From Thalassotalea euphylliae (GTDB lineage: Bacteria > Pseudomonadota > Gammaproteobacteria > Enterobacterales > Alteromonadaceae), in assembly GCF_003390395.1 (NCBI RefSeq), contig NZ_QUOV01000001.1, forward strand, positions 2,046,001-2,110,000: a stretch of DNA of 64,000 nt, in the 5' to 3' direction. Below, piece by piece: positions 41,746 to 51,927 of the stretch. How positions within the stretch are numbered: position 1 is the stretch's first letter; each line of letters opens with the position of its first letter. The notes below the pieces were generated by a model. That model was not told the DNA's origin, did not search any database, and saw only the letters and a program-made list of their open reading frames with translations. A program made the translations under genes and the position numbers.

Positions 41746-42150
41746 ATGACAAAAGAAACTTGGCATCAATTAAAGCAATCAGCCAAGCTAGGTTTTGACC
41801 GCGCTTACGCCCCGTATAGCAAGTTCCACGTTGGCGCAGCGGCACTAGACAATCAAGGTAACGTATTCTTTGGCTGTAATGTAGAAAATGCATCTTACGG
41901 CTTAACCGTTTGTGCAGAGCGCAATTGCATTGCGCAGGCAGTGATTAATGGCAGCCAAACACTTAATCAATTAGTGGTGTATACCGAGCAAGAAAAACTT
42001 ACGCCGCCATGTGGTGCATGTCGCCAAGTTATTGCTGAATTTATGGCACCAGAGTGTGAAGTTAAGGCAATGAATCATCTAGGTAATGAGAAAACATGGA
42101 CGGTAGCGCAGTTATTACCTGATGCCTTCACGCCTAAAGACCTTTTGTAA
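41746..42150 (+). CDS. cdd: Cytidine deaminase
   Basis: This 134-residue homotetrameric-type enzyme deaminates cytidine and deoxycytidine to uridine and deoxyuridine. The zinc and catalytic motifs are NVENASYG, C-A-E-R (catalytic Glu) and PPCGACRQV. Length is that of the short T-CDA class rather than the longer E. coli Cdd. It is 62 bp before deoA with no terminator between, so cdd-deoA form an operon behind the perfect RutR-like operator. Confidence 0.96.
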   Translation: MTKETWHQLKQSAKLGFDRAYAPYSKFHVGAAALDNQGNVFFGCNVENASYGLTVCAERNCIAQAVINGSQTLNQLVVYTEQEKLTPPCGACRQVIAEFMAPECEVKAMNHLGNEKTWTVAQLLPDAFTPKDLL

Positions 42151-42212
42151 TTGACTCAAACTGAAGCAAGTAAAATTAAGCAAACAAAATTAAGAATTTA
42201 AAGGGAATAAGT

Positions 42213-43526
42213 ATGTTACTTCCTCAAGAAGTTATTCGCGTTAAGCGCAATGGCGGCGAATTATCAAAAGAACAAATTCAGTGCTTCGTTGATGGCATCA
42301 CCAATGGCCAATTCAACGATGCACAAGTTGGCTCTATGGCAATGGCCATTTTCCAACAAGGCATGGCAACGCAAGAAATTGTTGCATTTACTCAGGCGAT
42401 GATGCACTCAGGTACGGTATTAAGCTGGCCAGAATTAGATCGCCCAGTGGTAGATAAACACTCTACCGGTGGTGTAGGCGATAAAGTTAGCTTTATGTTG
42501 GCTGCAATTGTTGGTAGTTGCGGCGCATATATGCCGATGATCGCTGGCCGTGGTCTAGGGCATACAGGTGGTACGGTTGATAAATTGGAAGCCATTGCTG
42601 GCTTTAACACACAGCCAACGATTCCTGAATTTAAAGCATTGGTGAAAGAACTGGGTATCGCGATTATCGGTCAAACTAACGACTTAGCACCGGCCGATAA
42701 ACGCCTTTACGGTATTCGTGATATTACCGCAACCGTAGAATCTATTCCGCTTATTACCGGCTCGATTTTATCGAAGAAGCTTGCCTCAGGTTTAGATGCG
42801 TTAGTAATGGACGTTAAAGTGGGCAATGGCGCCATGATGCAGAACATGGATGATGCTATAGCACTTGCACAAAGTATTGCCAATGTTGCAAATGGCGCGG
42901 GTGTAAAAACCCAAGCAATTATTACCGATATGAATCAAGTCTTAGGTAACAGTGCTGGTAATGCGGTAGAAATTATCGAAACAGTCGATTACCTAACAGG
43001 CGCATACCGTGAAGAGCGTTTGCACAATGTGACTGTTCGTCTTGCGCAAAGCATGTTGATTAACACAGGCATTGCTGACAATGAAGCACAGGCACTAGAA
43101 AAAATTAACCATGCATTAGACTCTGGCGCAGCGGCTGAATTATTTAGCCGTATGATTCATCGCATGGGCGGCCCAGCTGATTTGCTTGAATCACCTTGGC
43201 AGTCGATGACAAAAGCGAATGTTATTCAAGACGTAACTGCACCAGTAGATGGTTATATTGCTGGTATGGATACTCGCGATATCGGCTTAACGATTGTTGG
43301 CATGGGCGGTGGCCGTACAGCGAACGATCAACAAATTGATCACAGTGTTGGTTTTGATCAGATCAAACCTATCGGCACTAAAGTAGCAAAAGGTGACGTG
43401 ATTGCTCGCGTTCATGGTAAAGATAAAGCACAAGCCGACTCAGCGAGTCAGCAGTACCTTGCGGCGTTTAGCTTTAGTGAGCAAGCTGTTGAAACTTCAC
43501 CAGAGATTTATCAAGTTATTGATTAA
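42213..43526 (+). CDS. deoA: Thymidine phosphorylase
   Basis: This 437-residue enzyme splits thymidine or deoxyuridine with phosphate to base plus 2-deoxyribose-1-phosphate. The signature KHSTGGVGDKVSFML, the RGLGHTGGTVDKLEAI segment and DVKVGNGAMM match the family; E. coli DeoA has 440 residues. The product sugar phosphate goes to DeoB and DeoC, both encoded within 5 kb. The ribosome site AAAGGGA precedes its ATG. Confidence 0.97.
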   Translation: MLLPQEVIRVKRNGGELSKEQIQCFVDGITNGQFNDAQVGSMAMAIFQQGMATQEIVAFTQAMMHSGTVLSWPELDRPVVDKHSTGGVGDKVSFMLAAIVGSCGAYMPMIAGRGLGHTGGTVDKLEAIAGFNTQPTIPEFKALVKELGIAIIGQTNDLAPADKRLYGIRDITATVESIPLITGSILSKKLASGLDALVMDVKVGNGAMMQNMDDAIALAQSIANVANGAGVKTQAIITDMNQVLGNSAGNAVEIIETVDYLTGAYREERLHNVTVRLAQSMLINTGIADNEAQALEKINHALDSGAAAELFSRMIHRMGGPADLLESPWQSMTKANVIQDVTAPVDGYIAGMDTRDIGLTIVGMGGGRTANDQQIDHSVGFDQIKPIGTKVAKGDVIARVHGKDKAQADSASQQYLAAFSFSEQAVETSPEIYQVID

Positions 43527-43576
43527 AAAATAAAAGTTGATAAGGCTTTTAGTTTAATTAGCAATTTGAGCAAAAT

Positions 43577-43608
43577 AAAAAACGGTCACTTAAAAAGTGA
43601 CCGTTTTT
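43577..43608. terminator. Bidirectional terminator between deoA and tdk
   Basis: AAAACGGTCACTT pairs with AAGTGACCGTTTT with flanking A/T-runs. It serves convergent deoA and tdk. Confidence 0.92.
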
Positions 43609-43672
43609 GTTTTAACTAGTTAAAAAACTAGGTCAAAAGTTAACTGAGATGCAGTAACTTTTGAAATTCGAT

Positions 43673-44248
43673 TTACCAAACCAGTGCTTTAAAATGCTTA
43701 CGACATAACGACTCGTATCTGTCGTTACCTCCCACTTCAACTTGCTCACCAGCGGTAACGGCCTTGCCAGACTCGTCGATTCGAGCGACAAAGTTTGCTT
43801 TTTTACCGCAGTGACAAATGGTTTTTAATTCAATGAGCTTGTCAGCCCAAGCGAGTAGGGCAGCGCTTCCTGTAAAGGTATTGCCTAAAAAGTCGGTGCG
43901 AATACCATAGGCTAAGACAGGAATTTTTAACAAATCAACTACATCGGTCAGCTGCTTAACTTGTGCCTCGGTTAAAAACTGTGATTCGTCAACAAGCAAA
44001 CAATCTACTTTTGCCGTTTCATTTGCGTGACAAAGTGCTTGATATAAATCGGTTGTTTCATCGAACAACTGTGCATCGGCATCAATACCTAGACGCGATG
44101 TGATTTTTCCTTGCTGATAACGGTCGTCAAGTTTAGCGGTAAACAATACACATTGCATACCGCGCTCATTGTAGTTATAGGCTGACTGCAATAAATGAGT
44201 AGATTTACCCGCATTCATCGCAGAATAGTAGAAATAAAGTTGTGCCAT
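43673..44248 (-). CDS. tdk: Thymidine kinase
   Basis: This 191-residue salvage enzyme phosphorylates thymidine with ATP. It has the P-loop [13 protein letters not shown], the DESQFL Walker B-like motif, and zinc ligands in the CHCGKKA segment and the final CRKHF. It is the last gene of the minus-strand series udk-nupC-deoC-tdk (35 bp after deoC). The kinase keeps part of the imported thymidine for DNA synthesis while deoA degrades the rest. Confidence 0.97.
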   Translation of the reverse strand: MAQLYFYYSAMNAGKSTHLLQSAYNYNERGMQCVLFTAKLDDRYQQGKITSRLGIDADAQLFDETTDLYQALCHANETAKVDCLLVDESQFLTEAQVKQLTDVVDLLKIPVLAYGIRTDFLGNTFTGSAALLAWADKLIELKTICHCGKKANFVARIDESGKAVTAGEQVEVGGNDRYESLCRKHFKALVW

Positions 44249-44282
44249 AGCGTTAACTTACAATTACTAAAAATACTAGCGC

Positions 44283-45068
44283 TTAGTAAGCGCTAGTTGA
44301 TGTAGTGCTATCGTCGCTATGCCCAAGCGTGGCTAGCAGGTTGTTAAGCAAGCCGCTTGCGCCAAAACGAAAACGTTCTGCATTAACCCAATCTTCACCT
44401 AACAGTGATGATGCCATATCAATGTACACTTTCGCATCTTCTGCGCTGCGCACACCGCCAGCGGCTTTAAAACCAACCTTAGGATTTGTTGCTTGGATTG
44501 CTTCGAGCATTACTTTTGCAGCTTCTGGTGTTGCGTTAACGGCTACTTTACCGGTTGATGTTTTAATGAAGTCAGCCCCTGCGTTGATGCAAATTTCACT
44601 AGCTTTGCGAATCAGCGCATCTGTTTTAAGCTCACCGCTTTCAATGATCACTTTTAAAACAACATTTGCTTGTTGGCACGCTGCTTTACAAGCCTTTACC
44701 ATGTCAAAGCCAATCTGCTCATTACCAGAGATTAATGCTTGGTATGGAAATACCAAATCAACTTCATCTGCGCCGTACGCAATCGCTGCATTTGTTTCAG
44801 CTACCGCAATGGCAATGTCGTCACCACCTGTTGGAAAGTTAGTGACTGTGGCAATTTTAATGTTGGCTGCACCGAGGGCCGCTAGCTTCTTTTTCGCGTG
44901 TGGAATAAAGCGTGGGTAGATACAAATGGCTGCGGTGTCACCGGCAGCGCTATGTGCTTGCTCACATAGATGTTCAATATCAGCAATGGCTTCGCTATCG
45001 GTTAAGCTGGTTAAATCCATTAACGCTAAGGCTTTCTCTGCGTATGTATTTAGTGTTTGTTCGCTCAT
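44283..45068 (-). CDS. deoC: Deoxyribose-phosphate aldolase
   Basis: This 261-residue class I aldolase cleaves 2-deoxyribose-5-phosphate to acetaldehyde and glyceraldehyde-3-phosphate. The Schiff-base lysine lies in [17 protein letters not shown], and the second conserved lysine in GFKAAGGVR. Length matches E. coli DeoC (259). It is between nupC (15-bp gap) and tdk in one operon and completes the route from deoxynucleosides to central metabolism. Confidence 0.97.
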   Translation of the reverse strand: MSEQTLNTYAEKALALMDLTSLTDSEAIADIEHLCEQAHSAAGDTAAICIYPRFIPHAKKKLAALGAANIKIATVTNFPTGGDDIAIAVAETNAAIAYGADEVDLVFPYQALISGNEQIGFDMVKACKAACQQANVVLKVIIESGELKTDALIRKASEICINAGADFIKTSTGKVAVNATPEAAKVMLEAIQATNPKVGFKAAGGVRSAEDAKVYIDMASSLLGEDWVNAERFRFGASGLLNNLLATLGHSDDSTTSTSAY

Positions 45069-45083
45069 TGTAAAACTCTTTAA

Positions 45084-46328
45084 TTATAAACTGATAAATA
45101 CACCGGCAATGGCGGCGCTCATTAGGTTGGCTAAGGTTGCAGCAATCATTGCACGAACACCTAAGCGGGCAATATCAGGGCGTCGACTTGGCGCCATTGA
45201 ACCAATACCGCCTAATAAAATGGCAATCGATGACAAGTTAGCAAAACCACATAGTGCGAAAGTAATAATAGCTTGTGTGGTAACACTTAAACTTTCTTTA
45301 ACCTCAATAAACTGTGCATAAGCGAAAAATTCGTTAACGACAATTTTTTGCCCGATAAAGCTACCGGCTTGCAGCATTTCATCAACAGGTACACCAACGA
45401 TAAATGCGATAGGGGCGAATAAATAACCTAAGATCCACTCAATCGTTAAGCCTTCAAAACCAAACAATCCGCCAATGCCTTGCACTATGCTGTTAAGTAG
45501 GGCAATTAACGCAATAAAGGCAAGTAGCATTGCACCCACATTCACCGCAAGTTTTAACCCTGATGCAGCGCCTGATGCCGCGGCATCGATAACATTCGCT
45601 GGCTTTTCTTCACCATCATTAAAGGCAACATTTTGCTCTAGTTTTTCGCGTGATTCAGTTTCTGGCATGATGATTTTAGCCATCAATAAGCCGCCAGGTG
45701 CTGCCATAAATGATGCTGCGATCAGGTATTTAAGTTCGACACCTAAACCGGCATAGCCAGCCAAAACAGAACCAGCTACCGAGGCTAAACCGCCAACCAT
45801 AATGGCGAATAGCTCTGAATTGCTCATGTTTTTAATGTATGGACGAACAACTAGCGGCGCTTCGGTTTGACCAACAAAAATATTTGCTGTTGCCGATAAA
45901 GACTCAGGCTTACTGGTGTTGAGTAACTTTTGTAGGCCGCCACCAATAACTTTAATCACTTGCTGCATAATGTTTAAGTAATAAAGTACGGCAATTAGTG
46001 AAGAGAAGAAGATGATGACTGGTAACACACGAACAGCGAAAACAAAACCGACACCATTCTCAAACATGGCGTCAGTACCTAACCCGCCGAATAAGAAGTC
46101 GATACCGGCTTTCGCTGAATCAATTACATGTTGAACACCATTTGACATTGATGCCAAAACATCTTTACCAAACGGAATGTAAAGTACAAAAGCACCAAGC
46201 AACACTTGCAAACCGAAAGCTAAGCTAACAGTTCGCCAATTAATGTCTCGACGTTTGTATGACAGTGCATAGGCAATTGCGAGCAGCGCAACAATACCCA
46301 GCACGCCACGCAGTGCTGTTAAATCCAT
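45084..46328 (-). CDS. nupC: Concentrative nucleoside transporter (NupC/CNT)
   Basis: This 414-residue inner-membrane symporter closely follows the sequence of Vibrio cholerae CNT. It has the [16 protein letters not shown] nucleoside/sodium-site motif, the [14 protein letters not shown] hairpin region, and the second half [20 protein letters not shown]. About eight membrane helices and two re-entrant hairpins are expected. Homology suggests sodium-coupled uptake of nucleosides. AGAGGA sits 5 bases before the ATG and overlaps the end of udk, so the genes are translationally close. Confidence 0.96.
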   Translation of the reverse strand: MDLTALRGVLGIVALLAIAYALSYKRRDINWRTVSLAFGLQVLLGAFVLYIPFGKDVLASMSNGVQHVIDSAKAGIDFLFGGLGTDAMFENGVGFVFAVRVLPVIIFFSSLIAVLYYLNIMQQVIKVIGGGLQKLLNTSKPESLSATANIFVGQTEAPLVVRPYIKNMSNSELFAIMVGGLASVAGSVLAGYAGLGVELKYLIAASFMAAPGGLLMAKIIMPETESREKLEQNVAFNDGEEKPANVIDAAASGAASGLKLAVNVGAMLLAFIALIALLNSIVQGIGGLFGFEGLTIEWILGYLFAPIAFIVGVPVDEMLQAGSFIGQKIVVNEFFAYAQFIEVKESLSVTTQAIITFALCGFANLSSIAILLGGIGSMAPSRRPDIARLGVRAMIAATLANLMSAAIAGVFISL

Positions 46329-46336
46329 AAATTCCT

Positions 46337-46990
46337 CTAATTATTGTTATAGGTAAGTTGGCGAATCTTGGCTTTTAATACTTCTATTGCCATTCTGTTT
46401 TTTCCGCCACGGGTTATGACGATATCAGCATGAGCCTTAGCTGGCTCGATAAACTGATAATACATAGGTCTTACTGTTTCCAGATATTGGTTAGTAATTG
46501 AATCAATGCTGCGACCACGCTCTTGGGTGTCTCGCTTAATACGACGAATCAAGCAAATATCCAATGGCGTGTCCATGTACACTTTAATGTCAAAACTTGA
46601 ACGAAGTTGTTCATTAGTCAACAACATAATCCCTTCAATCAAGATGATCTTGGTTGGATTGATCGTTACTGTCTCTGCTGTACGGGTATGGGTTTTATAG
46701 CAATAGGTAGGGCACTCAATTGCTTTACCTGCAGTTAAATCACTTAAATGTTGATGTAATAACTCATGTTCAAACGCATTGGGGTGATCGTAGTTAGTAC
46801 GAATACGCTCTTCCATTGGCAAATCATCTTGCGATCGGTAATAAGAATCTTCCTTAATAATAGAGATACCTTGCTCTCCTAGCTCAGGTAATAGTTCATC
46901 ATATATGGTTTGAGCAAAAAGTGTTTTGCCTGAGGCCGATGCACCAACAACAGCGATAATAGTTGGTTTTGCTAATTGATCAGCATTCAC
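46337..46990 (-). CDS. udk: Uridine/cytidine kinase
   Basis: This kinase phosphorylates uridine or cytidine to the monophosphate. It has the P-loop [57 protein letters not shown] and [14 protein letters not shown]. The open frame extends upstream to a TTG at 47110, giving 257 residues; that 40-residue extension is absent from E. coli Udk (213). I use GTG 46990 (217 residues), though its ribosome site (GGGA, 11 bases away) is weak. It heads the udk-nupC-deoC-tdk operon. Confidence 0.85.
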   Translation of the reverse strand: MNADQLAKPTIIAVVGASASGKTLFAQTIYDELLPELGEQGISIIKEDSYYRSQDDLPMEERIRTNYDHPNAFEHELLHQHLSDLTAGKAIECPTYCYKTHTRTAETVTINPTKIILIEGIMLLTNEQLRSSFDIKVYMDTPLDICLIRRIKRDTQERGRSIDSITNQYLETVRPMYYQFIEPAKAHADIVITRGGKNRMAIEVLKAKIRQLTYNNN

Positions 46991-47374
46991 TTGGTTAGAA
47001 ATCCCACTAAAAAGAAAGTTTATGGCAGCTATAAAAACTACTCTGTTAATTGTCGCGTATTTTGACGCTTTTTTCTCAATTTTGATAGAGCTTGAAGCGT
47101 CTGTTATCAAATTCGAACAACTATTTTGTCATTTTGATTGAAAACTAAGCGATTAGCGCAATATTAAACTTGTCTTTGCTTAAAAAGCTGATAAATTACC
47201 ACATCCTGACCAAACGGTCATGTTTATTTGGTTTTATTACGTGAAATTTAAAGCAAGACTGGCTGCTTTAAACTAAACACATTTTATTAATGTTTATCTT
47301 CGAAACGGATATAATTTAAACATTAAATTTCTTTAATGCCCACGTTTGGGATTTAACACAAAGTTGAGGTTGTA
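46991..47374. other. Divergent udk/deoB control region
   Basis: About 385 bp between divergent transcripts. It holds a RutR-like operator at 47207-47220 and an A/T-rich stretch before deoB. The left 120 bp are an open extension of the udk frame that is probably untranslated leader. Confidence 0.6.
47207..47220. promoter_or_regulatory. RutR-like operator between udk and deoB
   Basis: TGACCAAACGGTCA has one mismatch from TGACCAnnTGGTCA. It lies 155 bp before deoB and 217 bp before udk, so it could control both transcripts. Confidence 0.7.
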
Positions 47375-48589
47375 ATGGCGCGCGTCATTTTAATGGTCAT
47401 TGATGGTTTTGGTGTAGGTCATGCACCTGATGCTGAAAAATTTGGTGATGTAAGTGCTAATACATTTGCTAATTTAGCACGTGAATTTGAGGCACAAGAA
47501 GAGCGTCCATTACATTTACCTCAATTGGCGAGTATGGGCTTGCTGGAACTGGCAGAGCAAGCAAGTGGTGCTCGAGTAAACCACGCAACGGTTGAACAAA
47601 TTAACGGTGCCTATGGTTACGCTGCGGAATTAAGTACTGGTAAAGACACGCCATCAGGTCACTGGGAAATGGCAGGTGTACCTGTACTTTTTGATTGGGG
47701 CTATTTCAGTGATAAGCAAAATAGCTTCTCTGCTGAGTTAATGGCAAAAATTAATGAAGCGACAGGTTTTGAAGGCATGTTAGGTAACTGTCATGCCTCG
47801 GGTACTGTGATTATTGAACAGCTAGGTGAAGAGCACGTTAAAACTGGCTTACCTATTTGTTACACCAGTGCTGACAGCGTCTTCCAAGTGGCTGCACATG
47901 AAGAGCATTTTGGCTTAGACAACTTATATAAGTACTGTGAAACAGTACAAAAAATTGTTGAACCAATGAATATTGGTCGTGTTATTGCTCGTCCGTTTGT
48001 TGGCGATGATGCAAAATCATTTACTCGCACAGGTAATCGTCGCGATTATTCTATTTTACCACCGGCACCAACCATGCTTGATAACATTACTAATGCCGGC
48101 GGTACGGTAATTAGTGTTGGTAAGATTGCTGATATCTACGCCCACCAAGGTGTTTCAATTAAAACAAAAGCCACGGGAATTGATGCATTAACAGACGCTA
48201 CGATTGAGCATATCAATACTGCAGAAGACAATTCATTAATCTTCACTAACTTAGTAAATTTTGACCAAGACTTCGGTCATCGTCGTGATCCTGTAGGATA
48301 CGGTAAAGCGCTTGAAGCGTTTGATAAACGCATTGCGGATATAAAAGCGGCAATGCAACCGGATGATTTGCTCGTTTTTTCAGCAGATCATGGTTGTGAC
48401 CCAACTTGGCAGGGTACAGATCATACTCGCGAATATGTGCCAGTTCTTGCTTACCACTCTTCAATAAATTCAGTAAATCTGGGCGAAAGAACAACATTTG
48501 CTGATATAGGCCAAACAATAGTTGAAATATTTGAGGTCAAAAAACTTTCCTACGGGACAAGTTTTTTAGACGAATTAAAATTTAGCTAG
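47375..48589 (+). CDS. deoB: Phosphopentomutase
   Basis: This 404-residue alkaline-phosphatase-superfamily mutase converts (deoxy)ribose-1-phosphate to the 5-phosphate, linking nucleoside phosphorylases to DeoC and the pentose pathway. Landmarks are VIDGFGVGHAPDAEKFGD, the phosphorylated-threonine motif GKDTPSGHWEM, and the metal ligands in FSADHGCDPTWQGTDHTRE. GAGG precedes its ATG. It is divergent from udk and followed by a terminator, so it is transcribed alone. Confidence 0.97.
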   Translation: MARVILMVIDGFGVGHAPDAEKFGDVSANTFANLAREFEAQEERPLHLPQLASMGLLELAEQASGARVNHATVEQINGAYGYAAELSTGKDTPSGHWEMAGVPVLFDWGYFSDKQNSFSAELMAKINEATGFEGMLGNCHASGTVIIEQLGEEHVKTGLPICYTSADSVFQVAAHEEHFGLDNLYKYCETVQKIVEPMNIGRVIARPFVGDDAKSFTRTGNRRDYSILPPAPTMLDNITNAGGTVISVGKIADIYAHQGVSIKTKATGIDALTDATIEHINTAEDNSLIFTNLVNFDQDFGHRRDPVGYGKALEAFDKRIADIKAAMQPDDLLVFSADHGCDPTWQGTDHTREYVPVLAYHSSINSVNLGERTTFADIGQTIVEIFEVKKLSYGTSFLDELKFS

Positions 48590-48608
48590 TAGAATGTTTA
48601 CTCGAAGT

Positions 48609-48649
48609 CGGGGCTCGCGCACAAAAAAATAACAGCTAGTCCCGTTTTT
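48609..48649 (+). terminator. Terminator downstream of deoB
   Basis: CGGGGCT pairs with AGTCCCG (one G-T pair) around a 22-base loop, followed by T5. Confidence 0.65.
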
Positions 48650-48682
48650 GCTTATTACTTACGCAACCTTCGGGAGAATATA

Positions 48683-50944
48683 ATGAAACTGTTGAAGCAG
48701 TCTTCACTCGCACTTTGTGTGCATGCCGCTCTTTTTTCCACCACTGCGATTAGTTTTAATGCTCAAGCTGAAGAAGCTGAAGCAGAAAAAGTCGTCGGTG
48801 TTGAAGTTATTGAAGTAACCGCTCGTAAAAGAACTGAAAACGTAAAAGACGTTCCAATTGCGGTATCAGCATTAACGCCTAAAAAACTAGAAGTGTTAGG
48901 TTCATCTGGTATGGATGTACGTGCACTTTCAGGTAAAGTACCAAGTCTACTTATCGAATCTTCTTTCGGTCGTACTTTCCCGCGTTTTTATATTCGTGGT
49001 TTAGGTAACACGGATTTTGATTTACTAGCCTCTCAACCTGTTTCTTTAGTTTACGATGATGTTGTACTAGAAAACGCATTAACTAAAGGTATGCCAATGT
49101 TTGACATTGAGCGTGTTGAAGTTTTGCGTGGTCCACAAGGTACACTTTTCGGTCGTAACACGACTGCGGGTATCGTTAAAGTTCAATCTAAAAAGCCAAC
49201 GCAAGATTTTGATGCTAACGTGTCTGCATCATACGGTACCTATGGTTCAACTGACCTACGTTTAGCAGTAGGTGGCGGTTTAACTGATACATTATCTGGC
49301 CGTATTGCACTTCTTCAACAAGATCGTGACGATTACATCGACAACGAAGCGCCTGGTTTTGAAGCGAAAGATCAGCTAGGTGGCTACAGCGAAACAGCTG
49401 GTCGTGTTCAGTTACTTTGGGAACCAAACGACGAGTTTAGTGCGTTGTTTAACTACCACTTCCGCGATGCTGAAGCAGATGCTCGTATTTTCCGTGCTAA
49501 CATCATCAAGCCAGGTACTAATGACCTGATTGACGGTTTTGATCGCGACACTGTTTTCCAAGATGCGGCAAGCCGTAACGAACAAACTGTTGACATGAAA
49601 GGCGCAAGCTTAAAGCTTGAGTACGACATGGGCGATCACACATTAACTTCTGTTAGTGGTTACGAGTCTGCAGAAATTTTCTCTGTTGGTGATATCGATG
49701 GTGGTTACGGCGCTGCGTTCTTACCTAGCGGTTCTGGCCCAGGTGTTATTCCATTCCCATCAGAAACTGGCGCAAGAATGCCAGATCACAAGCAATTAAC
49801 GCAAGAACTTCGTATTTCAAGCAATGAGCTTGGCAAGTTAGATTACCAATTTGGTTTATTCTACTTTGACGAAGACTTAACCATTAACAACTTAAGTTTC
49901 GACACCTTAGGTGGCGGCGCTCAAAATGGTATTGCTGTTCAAAACATGGAAACTACAGCATGGGCGGTATTCGCTTCTGTTGATTACGAAATTTCTGACC
50001 GTGTAAATGTTAACGGTGGTATTCGTTACTCTGACGATGAACGTGAGTGGGACGGTACTTTAGTTCAATCTCCATTTGGCGCACCAGGTTTTAGCGAAGC
50101 TACAAGTGTTGATGACTCACAAGTTTCAGGTGACTTAAGCGTTAACTACCGTTACAGCGATGAGACTAACTTATACGCACGTATCGCTCGTGGTTACCGT
50201 GCACCGAGTATCCAAGGTCGTAACTTATTGTTCTCTGGTAATGCAACAACAGCAGACTCAGAAACTGTTGCGTCAATTGAAACTGGTTTCAAGTCAACGA
50301 CTGCTGACCGAATGGGTCGTTTAGACGGTTCTGTATTCTACTACGAAGTTAGCGATCAACAATTAACTGCGGTTGGTGGTACTGGCAACTTAGCATCACT
50401 ATTAAATGCAGACAAAGCAGTTGGCTACGGTTTTGAATTAGACGGTGAATACTTCATCACTGCTGATTTAGTCGTTGCTGGTAGCTTGAGCTACAACAAC
50501 ACTGAAATTCAACAAAGCGATTTAGGTGTAGCACCTTGTGGCGCAAACTGTACTGTTAAAGATCCAATTAACGATCAAGGTTTCGCGCTAATTGATGGTA
50601 ACTCATTACCGCAATCTCCTGAGTGGATCAGCAACTTATCTGTTCGTTGGTCTAAAGAGCTAGGTGAAGGTGAGCTATACGTTTACTCAGATTGGTCATA
50701 CCGTAGTGAAGTAAACTTCTTCTTATACGAATCTGTTGAATTTGAAGGTGATGCATTACTTGAAGGTGGCGTTCGTGTAGGTTACGAATGGTACGGTGAC
50801 GATGCAGACTACGAAGTAGCTGTTTTCGGTCGTAACATTACTGACGAAGAGCAACTAACTGGTGCAATCGACTTTAACAACTTAACCGGTTACATCAACG
50901 AAGGTCGCTTCTGGGGTGTTGAGTTTAAAGCGAACTTCTTCTAA
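48683..50944 (+). CDS. TonB-dependent receptor 3
   Basis: This 753-residue outer-membrane receptor is of the common siderophore/vitamin-like type and unrelated in layout to the two Oar-like receptors. It has a signal peptide ending near NAQA (about 29), a TonB-box region VIEVTARKR, a plug (PIAVSALTPKKLEVL, then VEVLRGPQGTLFGRNTTAGIV) and a barrel closing with KANFF. No RutR-like site is visible in the short 93-bp upstream gap. Its location between deoB and deoD suggests nucleoside or nucleobase uptake, but this rests on context only. Confidence 0.88.
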   Translation: MKLLKQSSLALCVHAALFSTTAISFNAQAEEAEAEKVVGVEVIEVTARKRTENVKDVPIAVSALTPKKLEVLGSSGMDVRALSGKVPSLLIESSFGRTFPRFYIRGLGNTDFDLLASQPVSLVYDDVVLENALTKGMPMFDIERVEVLRGPQGTLFGRNTTAGIVKVQSKKPTQDFDANVSASYGTYGSTDLRLAVGGGLTDTLSGRIALLQQDRDDYIDNEAPGFEAKDQLGGYSETAGRVQLLWEPNDEFSALFNYHFRDAEADARIFRANIIKPGTNDLIDGFDRDTVFQDAASRNEQTVDMKGASLKLEYDMGDHTLTSVSGYESAEIFSVGDIDGGYGAAFLPSGSGPGVIPFPSETGARMPDHKQLTQELRISSNELGKLDYQFGLFYFDEDLTINNLSFDTLGGGAQNGIAVQNMETTAWAVFASVDYEISDRVNVNGGIRYSDDEREWDGTLVQSPFGAPGFSEATSVDDSQVSGDLSVNYRYSDETNLYARIARGYRAPSIQGRNLLFSGNATTADSETVASIETGFKSTTADRMGRLDGSVFYYEVSDQQLTAVGGTGNLASLLNADKAVGYGFELDGEYFITADLVVAGSLSYNNTEIQQSDLGVAPCGANCTVKDPINDQGFALIDGNSLPQSPEWISNLSVRWSKELGEGELYVYSDWSYRSEVNFFLYESVEFEGDALLEGGVRVGYEWYGDDADYEVAVFGRNITDEEQLTGAIDFNNLTGYINEGRFWGVEFKANFF

Positions 50945-51071
50945 GTTTTACATTACTTAGTTGAGCAGCTTTTACGTTTGATAGTTTGTGTTCATAGCTC
51001 TTTGGACACAAACTTAAATGGATACAAACCCAAATAAACTCAAAATAAATATAAAACTGCTCTAGATAAAC

Positions 51072-51102
51072 AAAAAAGCCGAACATTTAGTTCGGCTTTT
51101 TT
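51072..51102. terminator. Bidirectional terminator between receptor 3 and deoD
   Basis: AAAAAAGCCGAAC pairs with GTTCGGCTTTTTT around 5 bases; it serves convergent genes. Confidence 0.93.
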
Positions 51103-51105
51103 GTT

Positions 51106-51162
51106 TGCTAACTTTTTTATGTGTTAACTTTTTTATTTGCTAACTTTTTTAAGTGTTAACTT
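51106..51162. repeat. Tandem 16-bp repeat
   Basis: Three copies of TG(C/T)TAACTTTTTTA(T/A)(G/T) run head to tail from 51106 to 51153, with a partial fourth copy (TGTTAACTT). C and T alternate at the third base between copies. It is noncoding and lies after the deoD stop codon. Confidence 0.85.
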
Positions 51163-51222
51163 AACACGTGCAAACAGATGTTAGCTTAAAAGTTTAGTCA
51201 AAGACAAAACCGTCTTTATCAC

Positions 51223-51927
51223 TTAAAGTACGCTTTCCAACGTTAATTCCATCATATCTTTAAAGGTGTTTTCACGCTCATCGGCGGTGGTTTCTTCACC
51301 AGTTTTGATGTGATCACTAACCGTTAATACAGTTAATGCTTTTTTACCGTACTCTGCTGCAACGCCGTAAAGGCCAGCTGCTTCCATTTCTACGGCTAAA
51401 ATACCTAAGTTTTCCATTTTAGCGAACATTTCTGGTTTTGGTGTGTAGAACAAATCAGCAGTAAAAATGTTACCAACGTGAACATCTTTGCCTAGTTTCT
51501 CTGCTGTATCTACAACATTTTTTAATAAACCAAAATCAGCCGTTGCTGCAAAGTCACAATTGTCTAGGCGATTGCGGTTTACATTTGAGTCTGTGCTTGC
51601 TGCCATACCAACAACAATATCACGAACCTTAATATCGTCACGTACTGCGCCACATGAGCCAATACGAATAATTTTTTCTACGCCGTATTCTTTGTATAGT
51701 TCGGTCGCGTAAATTGAAATTGATGGAATGCCCATACCAGAGCCCATCACAGAAACTCGCTTGCCTTTGTATGTGCCGGTAAAACCGAACATGTTACGTA
51801 CGCGAGTGACGCATTTTACGTCTTCTAAGAAATTGTCTGCAATAAACTTGGCGCGTAGTGGGTCGCCAGGCATTAGTACTGTTTCGGCGAAGTCGCCGAC
51901 AGCAGCTTCAATATGTGGTGTTGCCAT
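51223..51927 (-). CDS. deoD: Purine nucleoside phosphorylase, DeoD type
   Basis: This 234-residue hexameric-type enzyme splits purine (deoxy)nucleosides with phosphate. Motifs are [12 protein letters not shown] (phosphate loop), [24 protein letters not shown] and the catalytic aspartate in TVSDHI. I start at ATG 51927 (MATPHIEA, as in E. coli), 8 bases after AAGG, not at the frame opening 13 codons earlier. It is the last gene of add-xapX-deoD: Add makes inosine, which DeoD then splits. Confidence 0.96.
   Translation of the reverse strand: MATPHIEAAVGDFAETVLMPGDPLRAKFIADNFLEDVKCVTRVRNMFGFTGTYKGKRVSVMGSGMGIPSISIYATELYKEYGVEKIIRIGSCGAVRDDIKVRDIVVGMAASTDSNVNRNRLDNCDFAATADFGLLKNVVDTAEKLGKDVHVGNIFTADLFYTPKPEMFAKMENLGILAVEMEAAGLYGVAAEYGKKALTVLTVSDHIKTGEETTADERENTFKDMMELTLESVL

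Noticed and set aside
44305..45321. Long plus-strand open frames across deoC and nupC (204 and 131 codons)
   Set aside because: They are antisense shadows of well-supported minus-strand genes and have no recognisable protein features.
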